Assembly: GCA_004298045.1 (NCBI GenBank)
Contig: SCRM01000008.1
Location: 1 to 64,000 of the forward strand
Length of the DNA stretch: 64,000 bases
Reading direction: 5' to 3'
DNA from: Rhodanobacter sp.
Lineage (GTDB): Bacteria; Pseudomonadota; Gammaproteobacteria; Xanthomonadales; Rhodanobacteraceae
The position numbers were made by a program, and so were the translations under genes. Positions 8,995 through 17,547 of this stretch are shown here, piece by piece. How positions within the stretch are numbered: the stretch's first letter is position 1; the number at the start of each line of letters is the position of its first letter. Under the pieces are notes generated by a model. It was given only the letters and a program-made list of their open reading frames with translations. It had not been told where the DNA came from and did no database searches.

Positions 8995-10239
8995 ATGCCC
9001 AAAGGCTCGATCGCGCGCGGCACAATGCGTACTACCCTCGCATTGGGTCTTTACCTCTTGGTACAGGCCGGCACACTGCTTTTGGTCGCAGGAATGCTTG
9101 GTCCAAACCGGTTCGGTGCGTTCGCAGGGGTAGCTGCGCTCGCGGTGTTGCTCGGAACGTTTGCGACCTTCGGTACCCACATCGTGCTGCTCGGTGAAGT
9201 GGCAAAGGACGCGTCGCAACGCGGCGAGGTTTTGGCGTACGCAATTCCGACTACGCTTGCCTTCGGAACCCTACTCCTGGGCGTATTTTTTGCCATTTCC
9301 CTACTGGCATTGCGCATCCCGGGCATTAGCTTGTCGGTCTTATTGGCCATCGGGGCCACTGAGCTGCTACTGCAACCGCTGTTCACACTCACTGTCTACG
9401 AGCATCACGGCCTCGGGCGCATCGCGCGGTCACAACTGCTGAGAACATTGCCGTTGATGCTACGTCTCGTGGCCGCCGGTTGCATCGTGCTAGCGCATCC
9501 CGCCGATCCTCTCAATGCGTACGCCACAGTCTACCCATTGATCTCATTGGCAGCACTGGTACTGGCTATAAGAACCTTCCCGGCTGCTTGGCCCAGCCCC
9601 AAGCAGTGGCGCGCGCCACGCATGGCCGAGTTTCGAAGTACTGTCGGTTACGCCGCGCTGGCCATTACCGCCAGCGGTCCAGGCGAGCTCGACAAAACGC
9701 TAGCTGCCAAGTTGCTACCGCTGGCCTCTGCAGGCATCTACGCAGTCGGCACTCGCATCATCGTAGCCAGCACCTTACCGGTCAACGCAATGATGAGCGC
9801 GGCACTGCCACGACTATTCCGGGAAGGTCGACACAGACCGGCGCACACCAGAAGGCTATTGCTCTGGATACTGGCTGCAGGTGCCGCATATGCATCCTTG
9901 GTTGCCACGATACTATGGCTAACAACCCCGCTGTTCGACTGGCTGTTCGGCGCACAATATAAAGGGTTGGGCCAGAACATCCGCTGGCTTTGCATTGTTG
10001 TACCCGGCTTAACGCTTCGTATGATCGCAGGAACCACGATGATGGCACTTGGCAAGCCGTGGACACGCGTTGGATTCGAACTTGCGGGATTGGCGGTTCT
10101 GATCGTAGCCGCCATCGTGCTTAGTGCACGATATGGAACCTTGGGCATGGCGCTAGCGTTGGCGTGCTCCGAATGGACCATGGCCGCCGTTGGGATCGCA
10201 GTGATCCTGCGACAAACGGCACCGACATTGGAAGGGTGA
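8995..10239 (+). CDS. Wzx-like polysaccharide/lipid-linked oligosaccharide flippase
   Basis: A 414-residue integral membrane protein with about twelve predicted membrane helices and no large soluble domain. Hydrophobic repeats such as LGLYLLVQAGTLLLVAGML and the distribution of Arg/Lys between helices fit the MOP superfamily (Wzx-type flippases), which move lipid-linked sugars across the inner membrane. ATG 8995 was chosen because the first membrane segment begins shortly after it. The gene converges on the minus-strand glycosyltransferase operon and is the only transporter in the island. It may hand its product to the two GT-C proteins upstream or to a surface polysaccharide pathway. GC is a little lower than in the pil genes. 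Confidence 0.75.
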   Translation: MPKGSIARGTMRTTLALGLYLLVQAGTLLLVAGMLGPNRFGAFAGVAALAVLLGTFATFGTHIVLLGEVAKDASQRGEVLAYAIPTTLAFGTLLLGVFFAISLLALRIPGISLSVLLAIGATELLLQPLFTLTVYEHHGLGRIARSQLLRTLPLMLRLVAAGCIVLAHPADPLNAYATVYPLISLAALVLAIRTFPAAWPSPKQWRAPRMAEFRSTVGYAALAITASGPGELDKTLAAKLLPLASAGIYAVGTRIIVASTLPVNAMMSAALPRLFREGRHRPAHTRRLLLWILAAGAAYASLVATILWLTTPLFDWLFGAQYKGLGQNIRWLCIVVPGLTLRMIAGTTMMALGKPWTRVGFELAGLAVLIVAAIVLSARYGTLGMALALACSEWTMAAVGIAVILRQTAPTLEG

Positions 10240-10339
10240 CGATTAGGCACCCTTCCGTCCGTTGTGCACCATGTGAAATCCCCACATCCAGTGCGCCACC
10301 GGACCGGGGTCCCAGCCATCCGAATGCGGGTACGACCAA

Positions 10340-11422
10340 CTATCGACCGGCGACTTCGTGCATGATGCTGGCCAACCGTGGAGCTTGAACATCCACGCAT
10401 AACTCGCGTTCAACTCGAAGCCGGCCAGCCTCCCCCATTCGCGTGCGGGTCGCTGCATCACCAAGCAACGACGACAAAGCATTTACCCATTCACCAAGGT
10501 CGGATGGAAGAAATCCAGTCACCCCGGATTCGACAAGGTCAGGATTCACCCCCACCGGAGATGCTACAACGGGCAAACCGCACGCCATATACTGGACCAG
10601 TTTGTAGCCGCACTTGCCACGCTCCCAAGGGCCATCGAGCAAGGGCATAATACCGACGTCCATAGCGGCGACGAGGTCTGGTTCGTTGTGCTCGGACCAT
10701 GCCACGCAGTCTAAAGGAACACCCACAAGATGTTTCGCGGCATCCGGGCTTGCACCGACCAACATCACAACAGCCCCGTGGCGTGCACAGATCTCTCGAA
10801 GCACATCGCGTAGTTCATAGAGATAGTGCTGAGTTACCGGTGAGCCGATCCAACCAATGACCAACCGCCCCCGATTACAGTGCGCTCTAGGCACATACCG
10901 AGCTGCATCTACAACCGTCGGAACGATAGCGATTCGCTCCGCCCCGGCACGTCGCGCGTATTCTGCCAAGTAATCATTGCCGGCGATCACATAGGTCGCC
11001 TCGCGCATAACTGCGCCAATTTTACGCCCAAGCGCCGTGCGCACGACCGCACTCGCGGATAGTCCATAACGGTGGAACAACGCATCGTCGTACTCCACGA
11101 CGAATGGGCGTCGCCTCCATGCAAGTACCTTCTCGATTATTCGGGGGACGAACGGCAGCAATTCGCCCTCAATCCAATCTAGGTCATACGCAGCAGAAGT
11201 TTGTAGCTCTGCAATACGGTTCGCATAACCAACCATGGCCAGAGTCCGCGACCGATATCGGCTCCCTGCGAACAACGCGCGCACATACATGTCGGACAAT
11301 AATGGACGGTGATCCACCGTTACGCCCAAGTGGGAAAGATGCGGGACGTACTGCAGCATGCGCAATCGCGAGCTTGCGCCAAATCGCGAAAACTTCGATA
11401 ACAACCTTACTTTTACAGGCAT
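10340..11422 (-). CDS. Glycosyltransferase, GT4-like, GT-B fold
   Basis: A 360-residue cytoplasmic glycosyltransferase. The N-terminal Rossmann half begins KVRLLSKFSRFGASSRLR. The C-terminal half holds the nucleotide-sugar site: the IGWIGSPVT strand (GT4-type) and the KLVQYMACGLPVVASPVG motif. ATG 11422 was chosen over GTG 11467 because GGAG lies eight bases upstream and the Rossmann fold begins at once. It is the last gene of the minus-strand glycan operon, separated from the methyltransferase by 165 AT-rich bases, which could hold a promoter. Donor and acceptor are unknown. Confidence 0.8.
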   Translation of the reverse strand: MPVKVRLLSKFSRFGASSRLRMLQYVPHLSHLGVTVDHRPLLSDMYVRALFAGSRYRSRTLAMVGYANRIAELQTSAAYDLDWIEGELLPFVPRIIEKVLAWRRRPFVVEYDDALFHRYGLSASAVVRTALGRKIGAVMREATYVIAGNDYLAEYARRAGAERIAIVPTVVDAARYVPRAHCNRGRLVIGWIGSPVTQHYLYELRDVLREICARHGAVVMLVGASPDAAKHLVGVPLDCVAWSEHNEPDLVAAMDVGIMPLLDGPWERGKCGYKLVQYMACGLPVVASPVGVNPDLVESGVTGFLPSDLGEWVNALSSLLGDAATRTRMGEAGRLRVERELCVDVQAPRLASIMHEVAGR

Positions 11423-11587
11423 TTGCGCTCCGTCCCGTACCTCAACAGGGAACCAAGTATCAGCCACTGCACGCCCAATCGCCTCTACAAAAGAGAACCG
11501 AAACTAAGCCCATAGTAACGTTATCGTCCTATACGCCATTTTCCGTCCGTCGGCAGGTAAAAAGGTCCACCAACCATGATGGGATAT

Positions 11588-12229
11588 TTAGTCACTCCTA
11601 TTCATTAACCTTCCGTCCTCCAACGGTAGGCAGCGCAAACTAAAATGCAGTTGGTAACATGGGAAGACATAACACAGGTTTTCTTCGTAAAACTCTTGTA
11701 ACCAGCGCGTCAAGTTAAATAACGAACCCAACGCTCTCTTAACCATTCCGCGAAGAAGGAAGGGCGAGTCGAAATCCAGCCTTACATCGACCAGTTCAAA
11801 AATAGGCCTGCGACCATACTGTGGTACACGGCGATGGAAAAGATCATCTTTTGACAAGTATGAAAACGTGTACAAACCGAAAAACTTAACGTGTGTCGGG
11901 TCGGAATAAAAATAAGGATTTGCGAAATGAGGAACCTCGACATCAAGGCAACCATTCGGTCTTAATACTCGTGCTACTTCTTCCAGCAGAGGCGGAAGGT
12001 CCGCCACGTGTTCGAAGAAGTGGTAAGCGTAAACGGATTGGACGCACGCAGAAGGTAAAGAACGCAACGCTTCTAAAACATCACCAACAAGATCCACACC
12101 GACGTAATCGAGCCTATCGATACCAATTGCACCAGCATGACGTTTGCGCGGACCGCAACCCAGCTCCAGTGCCGTGCATTGCCCCTGGTGCAAACGCTCG
12201 ATCGCTCGACTTTTATCAGTCAAACTCAT
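11588..12229 (-). CDS. Class I SAM-dependent methyltransferase
   Basis: A 213-residue methyltransferase with motif I as ALELGCGPRK, an acidic end of strand 2 (GVDLVGDV), YAYHFFEHV (motif II) and the VLRPNGCLDVEVPH strand. It is of the kind found in polysaccharide clusters, where it may methylate a sugar, cap a chain or act on a lipid-linked intermediate. GC is the lowest of the named genes here, a sign of transfer. ATG 12229 was chosen because motif I follows closely; the ribosome site is weak and a start 13 codons upstream (12268) is possible. Confidence 0.75.
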   Translation of the reverse strand: MSLTDKSRAIERLHQGQCTALELGCGPRKRHAGAIGIDRLDYVGVDLVGDVLEALRSLPSACVQSVYAYHFFEHVADLPPLLEEVARVLRPNGCLDVEVPHFANPYFYSDPTHVKFFGLYTFSYLSKDDLFHRRVPQYGRRPIFELVDVRLDFDSPFLLRGMVKRALGSLFNLTRWLQEFYEENLCYVFPCYQLHFSLRCLPLEDGRLMNRSD

Positions 12230-12280
12230 ATAGGAACACCGTGATTGTTGCCAGCACGCACGATCCACCCGAAATCCTGG

Positions 12281-13396
12281 TCATGCAGTTTTAACGCCTA
12301 CACCATCCAGTAGCCCTAAATAATTGGACGCAATGATCCGAGGATTGTGGAAGCCAAGCAAGACGTCAAATCGGCAAGGTACAGGCCGTTGGAACTCTAC
12401 GTCCATCGCAGCGGCCAAGGCCTCTGCATCACCTAATGGCACTAGGTGCCCATAGCGGCCATCATCTAAGATCTCGCGCGGGCCGTGAGGGCAATCCGTT
12501 GCCACCACCGGTACACCCAACGCCAAGGCCTCTAGCAACACGTTCGGGTAGCCTTCCCAACGCGAGGACAGTACCAGCAGCGCAGCACCGGCAAGTACAC
12601 GAAACGGGTTGCCTATTTCTCCAGCCAGCAAAACGTGGTCGGCAACGCCCAGCTCACGTGCCAGGTCGTGCAGATGGTCGAGCAGCTCGCCACCTCCGAC
12701 AATCACCAGTCGATGCGTCCAGCGCAACTTGCTAGATGCATAAGCCTGCAGGAGAGAGGGATAGTCTTTGGCTTCGGTCAAGCGTCCCAGCGCGATAATG
12801 TACGGGGCCTTAGTCGCTTCCGGAAATGAAGGGCCGATCTCCGCCAGTCGCCGCAAACGCTGGCAATCCACTGGATTGTGGATCACGTGGATACACCCAT
12901 CCGGAATACCCAAACGGCGCAAATCCTCCGCAACGCCGGTAGAGACAGCCACGACCGCATCGACACGCCGATACAGCCAGCGCATGGCCGCGCGCTTCAG
13001 CACGCTGCGTGCATTGACCAAACTGGATGCTTCTCGCAAAACCACCCGCGAGCCAGCACGCGCGCGCATACACGCGAGCACCGTCAACAGGTTGGTACCA
13101 GTGATGGTGCTCAACACGGCGTCGGGGCGAAGCGTGCGCACCAGCAAAACCAATTTCGGAAAGGCTCGCCACGCCAAACCAAAACCCTTAGCCACATAGT
13201 CTGTGCCTATGAGTTCGTGCAGCGTCACACCGCTAGGAACCTGATTGCGCAACGGACCACCACCGAGCAGGGCCGCCACGTGCACCTCCCGGCCTGCGGC
13301 GACAAATGCGCGCGCCAGCTCCAGCAGTACGTGTTCACCCCCGCCACGCTCGAGGCTTGGCAGAACCAACAGCAGACGGTCGGCGCGCGCGGTCAC
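12281..13396 (-). CDS. Glycosyltransferase family 4
   Basis: A 371-residue GT-B-fold retaining glycosyltransferase. The N-terminal half starts RLLLVLPSLERGGGEHVLLELA, whose GGGE is the acceptor-side loop of GT4 enzymes. The donor half has ALGRLTEAKDY, then SRWEGYPNVLLEALALG with the EX7E pair, followed by the DCPHGPREIL signature seen in PglA/PglJ-like GT4 enzymes. The start is probably GTG 13396: it lies five bases after asnB ends and has AGG nine bases upstream; an alternative TTG overlaps the asnB stop. Tight packing with asnB indicates one operon. Confidence 0.85.
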   Translation of the reverse strand: MTARADRLLLVLPSLERGGGEHVLLELARAFVAAGREVHVAALLGGGPLRNQVPSGVTLHELIGTDYVAKGFGLAWRAFPKLVLLVRTLRPDAVLSTITGTNLLTVLACMRARAGSRVVLREASSLVNARSVLKRAAMRWLYRRVDAVVAVSTGVAEDLRRLGIPDGCIHVIHNPVDCQRLRRLAEIGPSFPEATKAPYIIALGRLTEAKDYPSLLQAYASSKLRWTHRLVIVGGGELLDHLHDLARELGVADHVLLAGEIGNPFRVLAGAALLVLSSRWEGYPNVLLEALALGVPVVATDCPHGPREILDDGRYGHLVPLGDAEALAAAMDVEFQRPVPCRFDVLLGFHNPRIIASNYLGLLDGVGVKTA

Positions 13397-13401
13397 GCGA
13401 T

Positions 13402-15252
13402 TCAACCTGCCAAGCCCGCGCGCCAGCGCAGGTACGCGTAAGCCAGCCACAGCGGCTGCGAATGGTCCGCTCGCTGTGCGCGGTGTTCGTCCAGCAATAC
13501 GCGCAATCCTGTGGGATTTACCACGCCGGTGTTGCCGGAATGCGCCATCGCCAGCAGGTCATCGCCAAGCTTGTCGCGCAACCAGTGACTTACGGGCGAG
13601 GCAAACCCCTGCTTGCGCCGTGACCAGACGAAATCCGGTACGCGCCCGCGCATGGCGGCACGCAGCAGGCGCTTGCCGTGCAAGCCGTTGAAGTGCCATT
13701 GCCAAGGTACGCGCACGGCAAATTCGAACAGATCCTTGTCGAGAAACGGACTGCGGGCTTCCAGCGAATACATCATGGTTGTGCGATCGACCTTCTGCAG
13801 GATGTCCTGCGGCAGGTATACCAGCGCATCCATCAGCAACATGTGGCGTATTTCGTCAGGGTCATCGGGCCACGGCAGGTCAGGCGTGGCATTGCCATGC
13901 CCCAACCCCGGCACCAACCGGGCGAGCGTGTCGTCGCGGATGGCTGGTGGACCGATGTAGCCGCCTGCAGCTTCGCGCGCCAGGCGCACGAACAAATGCG
14001 CGCGCTTCAACAGGCTGCCGCTGTGATGCGCATAGGGCTCGGGCGTCGCCAGCACGGCGCGTTCAATGACAACGCGCAAGGCGGCGGGCATACGGCGGTA
14101 CCGCTGACGCAAAAGGCGCCCTGCGTAACGGGCGTAGCCACCGAAGATCTCGTCGCTACCGTCGCCCGTCAGTACCACCTTGACATGCCTCGCCGCGACC
14201 GATGCCACCAGCGCACTCGGTACCAGCGACGAATCGCCAAAGGGTTGGCCGATGCGAGCAGGAAGCTCGGTTGCCAGCTTGACCGCAACCTCCGGGATGA
14301 TCTGTTCGGCAGTATGCAAAGTGCCCAGTTCGGCGGCGGCGCGGGCCGCCGGCCCGCGCTCGTCGTAGGTTGGCTCGGCAAAGCCCGCGGTGAAGGTTTG
14401 CAGTTGGCCGAAACCCGACTGCTGCGCGAGAGCACACACCGTCGTCGAATCGACCCCACCGGAAAGAAACGCGCCGACCTCGACGTCGGACGCCAACTGG
14501 CGTCGGCGCACGCTTTGGGTTAGCAGTTCGCGCACCTGCGCGGCCGCCTCGTCGAAACCACCCTTCCAAGGTTCAGTCGAAGGCGACCAGTAGCGCTTCT
14601 GCTCGATCGAGCCATCCGCATGCCGCCACAGCATGTGTGCAGGCAGTACCTCGTTGACACCCGCAACGCAGGTTTTGCCCGGCAGCGCGTAGCCGTAACG
14701 AAAATAGTCTGCGATGCCTGAAGCATCCTCGTGAACCGGTACATCCGGTGTCAGCGCCGCCAGCGCCGGCAACTCGGACGCACAGGCGAACAACGTACCC
14801 ATTTGGCGGTAATACAGCGGCTTCTTGCCGAAACGATCGCGCGACAGCAACGACGTACCGGATTGCAGGTCGTGCAGCACGAAAGCCCACATGCCATCAA
14901 GCTGCTCGACAAACCCCGCCCCCTCGACAACCAAGCCGGCCAGCAGCACCTCGGTATCACTGTCGTCGCGGAAGTCCCAGCGCCCCTGCAAGCGCGCGCG
15001 CAGGTCGCGGTAGTTGTAAATCTCACCGTTGAACACCAGCAGCCAGCGGCCATTTGGGTCGCGCACGGGCTGATGCCCGCCGGCAAGGTCGATGATGGCC
15101 AGCCGCGTGTGGCCGGCCACGAAATCACCGCCCGCGAAGCGCCCGGTTTCATCGGGGCCGCGATGCTCAAGTTGCCGCAACGCCACCTCCATGCGTTGGG
15201 CGCGGGCTTCCGACAACAACGCCGGCGCGCGCAGAAAAGCTATTCCGCACAT
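13402..15252 (-). CDS. asnB: Asparagine synthase-type glutamine amidotransferase
   Basis: A 616-residue AsnB-family enzyme. Translation starts MCGIAF, so Cys2 becomes the N-terminal nucleophile of the class II glutaminase domain (residues 2 to about 190; conserved RGPDE and FNGEIYN). The ATP-pyrophosphatase synthetase domain has the P-loop SGGVDST at about 264-270. Housekeeping AsnB makes asparagine, but relatives inside polysaccharide and exosortase clusters are thought to amidate sugar acids or other glycan precursors. Flanking glycosyltransferases favour that role here. The start overlaps the end of the upstream GT4 gene by 13 bases, indicating translational coupling. Confidence 0.88.
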   Translation of the reverse strand: MCGIAFLRAPALLSEARAQRMEVALRQLEHRGPDETGRFAGGDFVAGHTRLAIIDLAGGHQPVRDPNGRWLLVFNGEIYNYRDLRARLQGRWDFRDDSDTEVLLAGLVVEGAGFVEQLDGMWAFVLHDLQSGTSLLSRDRFGKKPLYYRQMGTLFACASELPALAALTPDVPVHEDASGIADYFRYGYALPGKTCVAGVNEVLPAHMLWRHADGSIEQKRYWSPSTEPWKGGFDEAAAQVRELLTQSVRRRQLASDVEVGAFLSGGVDSTTVCALAQQSGFGQLQTFTAGFAEPTYDERGPAARAAAELGTLHTAEQIIPEVAVKLATELPARIGQPFGDSSLVPSALVASVAARHVKVVLTGDGSDEIFGGYARYAGRLLRQRYRRMPAALRVVIERAVLATPEPYAHHSGSLLKRAHLFVRLAREAAGGYIGPPAIRDDTLARLVPGLGHGNATPDLPWPDDPDEIRHMLLMDALVYLPQDILQKVDRTTMMYSLEARSPFLDKDLFEFAVRVPWQWHFNGLHGKRLLRAAMRGRVPDFVWSRRKQGFASPVSHWLRDKLGDDLLAMAHSGNTGVVNPTGLRVLLDEHRAQRADHSQPLWLAYAYLRWRAGLAG

Positions 15253-16490
15253 GATGGGTGCCGTTGAGCATGCGATCCCACGGCTACCTGAAACAGCGCG
15301 TTGTAACAACGTGCGGTGTCCGCCCAGGTGCCGATACGCCTACGTGCAGTTGCACGCGCACGTTCGCTCCGGCGCTGCAGTTCCATGCGATCCTCGAATG
15401 CGGCATCGAGCGCGGCCGCAAGCGCATCGGCGTTGCCGGCCGGCACCAACCAACCGTTGTCTCCGTCATCAACCATGCCGCGCACGCCGTCCAGATCGGT
15501 GCTGATAACCGCCAGGCCACTGGCGAGCGCCTCCGCCACCACATTGGGGCGGCCTTCCGAGCGACTGGAAAGCACAAACACATCGGCTGCGGAAAACCGG
15601 GCGGGCATGGCCTCGACTGGCACGCTGCCTGCGAAGTCGAAACGAGAAGCCACCCCATGGCTGTTGGCCAGCGCCATCAGTGCCTCGTGCTCGGGACCGC
15701 TGCCGACAACGCAAACGCCCATTTGCGCGCGATGGCGGGATCGTGACACCGCTTCGATCAACACGTCGAACCCCTTGAGGTGAATGAGATTGCCCACGGC
15801 CAGCACCCGCAGCACGTCGTCCGTAGCCGGTAGCCTTTCGATTTCGAGGAATCTTTCGTCCACGCCGTTGAGGCACGCATGGACATCGGACGCGCGCTCC
15901 GGATACTGCTGGCGCAAGCGCTTGGCCATGGCTTCGGAAACGCAAATCACGATTCGGCTGTATCGCACGGCTAGATCAAGAATCAAGCAATCCAGGCGTG
16001 ACCGCGCAGCGCGTGCCACATCGCTGCCTCGCAGCGTTGTGACCACCGGCTTTCCACGCAGACGACCTGCGACGCCCGCCATCACGCCGCAAATCGCCCA
16101 GTTTGCATGGATCAAATCAGCTCCGGCTGCGCACCTCAGGCAACGCCAGAATAATGCTCCCAGCATGACGGGCAGCAATAGCGCACGCCACGGTGCACGT
16201 CGCACCGCCGAAACCACACCGCCAGATTGCTGCGCCAGCGTGCGCCACTTGCGTGGCGCATACCGGGTCGCATGGATGCGTATATCCCCCCCCGTGGCGT
16301 CTGTCACCACGGCTGCCGAATCGATGCCGGCAGGGCAAACCACGTCGATCGAGCAGTGAACCGACAGACCACGGTAAAGGCTTTGCACGAACACACCAGC
16401 GGAGCTGCCTGGACGCAACGGATACGACGTGGTCAATGCCAGCACGCGCGCCTTCTTTATCGCAGGATCCAACCGGACGGCCTCAACCAT
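15240..16490 (-). CDS. Glycosyltransferase family 4
   Basis: A 416-residue GT-B-fold glycosyltransferase. The N-terminal half has VLALTTSYPLRPGSSAGVFV, the opening strand and glycine-rich loop of GT4 enzymes. The C-terminal donor half has VGNLIHLKGFDVLIEA and the SRSEGRPNVVAEALASG motif with the EX7E pair. It overlaps asnB by 13 bases and the upstream GT2 gene by 8, so these three are transcribed and probably translated together. It likely adds one sugar to the lipid-linked glycan made by this island. The sugar cannot be named from the sequence. Confidence 0.87.
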   Translation of the reverse strand: MVEAVRLDPAIKKARVLALTTSYPLRPGSSAGVFVQSLYRGLSVHCSIDVVCPAGIDSAAVVTDATGGDIRIHATRYAPRKWRTLAQQSGGVVSAVRRAPWRALLLPVMLGALFWRCLRCAAGADLIHANWAICGVMAGVAGRLRGKPVVTTLRGSDVARAARSRLDCLILDLAVRYSRIVICVSEAMAKRLRQQYPERASDVHACLNGVDERFLEIERLPATDDVLRVLAVGNLIHLKGFDVLIEAVSRSRHRAQMGVCVVGSGPEHEALMALANSHGVASRFDFAGSVPVEAMPARFSAADVFVLSSRSEGRPNVVAEALASGLAVISTDLDGVRGMVDDGDNGWLVPAGNADALAAALDAAFEDRMELQRRSERARATARRRIGTWADTARCYNALFQVAVGSHAQRHPSCAE

Positions 16491-17337
16491 CGCGCCGATA
16501 CGTCAACGCGGTGATCTGCTCGGACACCAGCCCGATCAGGAACACGATCACGGCGGCGCTCCACAGCAAGGTGCTGCCGTTGGTGAGGCGGCCGTCCTGG
16601 GCAAAGGTCCAGGCGTAGTTGACGCAGCCCAGCAGGAAAAACACCGCGCTGGTGGGCACGAACAGCTTGAGCGGGGAGTACAGCGTGGCGATCTTGAAGA
16701 TGATGAGCAGGAAGCGCAGGCCGTCGCGCAGTGGCTTGATGTGGCTTTTGCCGATGCGTTGCGCGGCCTTGATCGGCACGTAGGCCACCGGGTAGGCGTT
16801 GCGGAAAAACGCCATGGTGCTGGTGGTGGGGTAGGAAAAACCGTTGGGCAGCAGGTACAGGAATTCGCGGAATTTCTCGGCCCGCACGGCACGGAAGCCG
16901 GAGGTGAGGTCGGCGACTTGATGACCGGTCATGCGCGTGGCAAGCCAGTTGTACAGGGTGTTGGCAACGCCGCGCCCTACCCCGGCCTGGCTGCCCCAGT
17001 CACGGGCGCCGACCACCATGTCATAGCCTTCATCCAGCTTTTGCAGCAGCCGCGCCACGTCGGCGGCGCTGTGCTGGCCGTCGCCATCCATGAACACGAA
17101 AATGTCGCCGCTGGCCGCGCGTGCGCCGCGCTTGATGGAAGCGCCATTGCCCATGGAGTACGGAGAACTCAGGCAGGAAACGCCTGCGTCGGTGCAAATG
17201 CGTCGGGTGTCGTCGCTGGAGCCGTCGTCAACCACGATGATTTCGGCTTCCGGCCAAGCCTCGCGCAGCTGTGGCAGCAGGCTGACCAGCGCCGCGGCTT
17301 CGTTTTTCGCTGGCAGGACAATGCTGAGACGGCTCAC
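16483..17337 (-). CDS. Glycosyltransferase family 2, DPM1/ArnC-like, with two C-terminal membrane helices
   Basis: A 284-residue GT-A-fold enzyme, first gene of the minus-strand glycan operon. The nucleotide site is VVDDGSSDDT and the metal-binding motif is DGDGQH. Residues about 215-275 form two membrane helices (SAVFFLLGCVNYAWTF and AAVIVFLIGLVSEQITAL). This architecture is that of polyprenyl-phosphate sugar synthases, which charge undecaprenyl phosphate with one sugar. Such a lipid-linked monosaccharide is exactly the donor GT-C enzymes use, which connects it to the two membrane proteins at 3997-8048. GTG 17337 is preferred because GGGGGA lies nine bases upstream; ATG 17370 lacks a ribosome site. 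Its promoter should lie between it and divergent pilB. Confidence 0.83.
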   Translation of the reverse strand: MSRLSIVLPAKNEAAALVSLLPQLREAWPEAEIIVVDDGSSDDTRRICTDAGVSCLSSPYSMGNGASIKRGARAASGDIFVFMDGDGQHSAADVARLLQKLDEGYDMVVGARDWGSQAGVGRGVANTLYNWLATRMTGHQVADLTSGFRAVRAEKFREFLYLLPNGFSYPTTSTMAFFRNAYPVAYVPIKAAQRIGKSHIKPLRDGLRFLLIIFKIATLYSPLKLFVPTSAVFFLLGCVNYAWTFAQDGRLTNGSTLLWSAAVIVFLIGLVSEQITALTYRRDG

Positions 17338-17420
17338 AACGGTCGATCCCCCGAGTAGAGCGCGCATCATAACGTGGCGGGACGAGCACCGCAGAAGGCA
17401 TCGGTGCCCCGTGCTTTTGC

Positions 17421-17450
17421 GTATCCCCGATCCGTATTCCCAATCCCGGC
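17421..17450 (-). repeat. GGGATTC-type dispersed repeat arm before pilB
   Basis: GTATCCCCGATCCGTATTCC followed by CAATCCCGG, in the gap between the divergent GT2 gene and pilB, so it lies in the promoter region of one or both. Confidence 0.6.
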
Positions 17451-17547
17451 CGGTCGGGATACCGCAGGAGATGAACGGTCGCCGCGGATGACCTGCGCCA
17501 CGCAGTGCGGTAGATTCGGTGCGTCAAGCACTTGGGGCCTACTCTTC

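Noticed and set aside
10243-10482. Short minus-strand frame with an aromatic-rich product at the end of the GT4 gene
   Set aside because: It overlaps the confident glycosyltransferase gene and has no start signal or domain.
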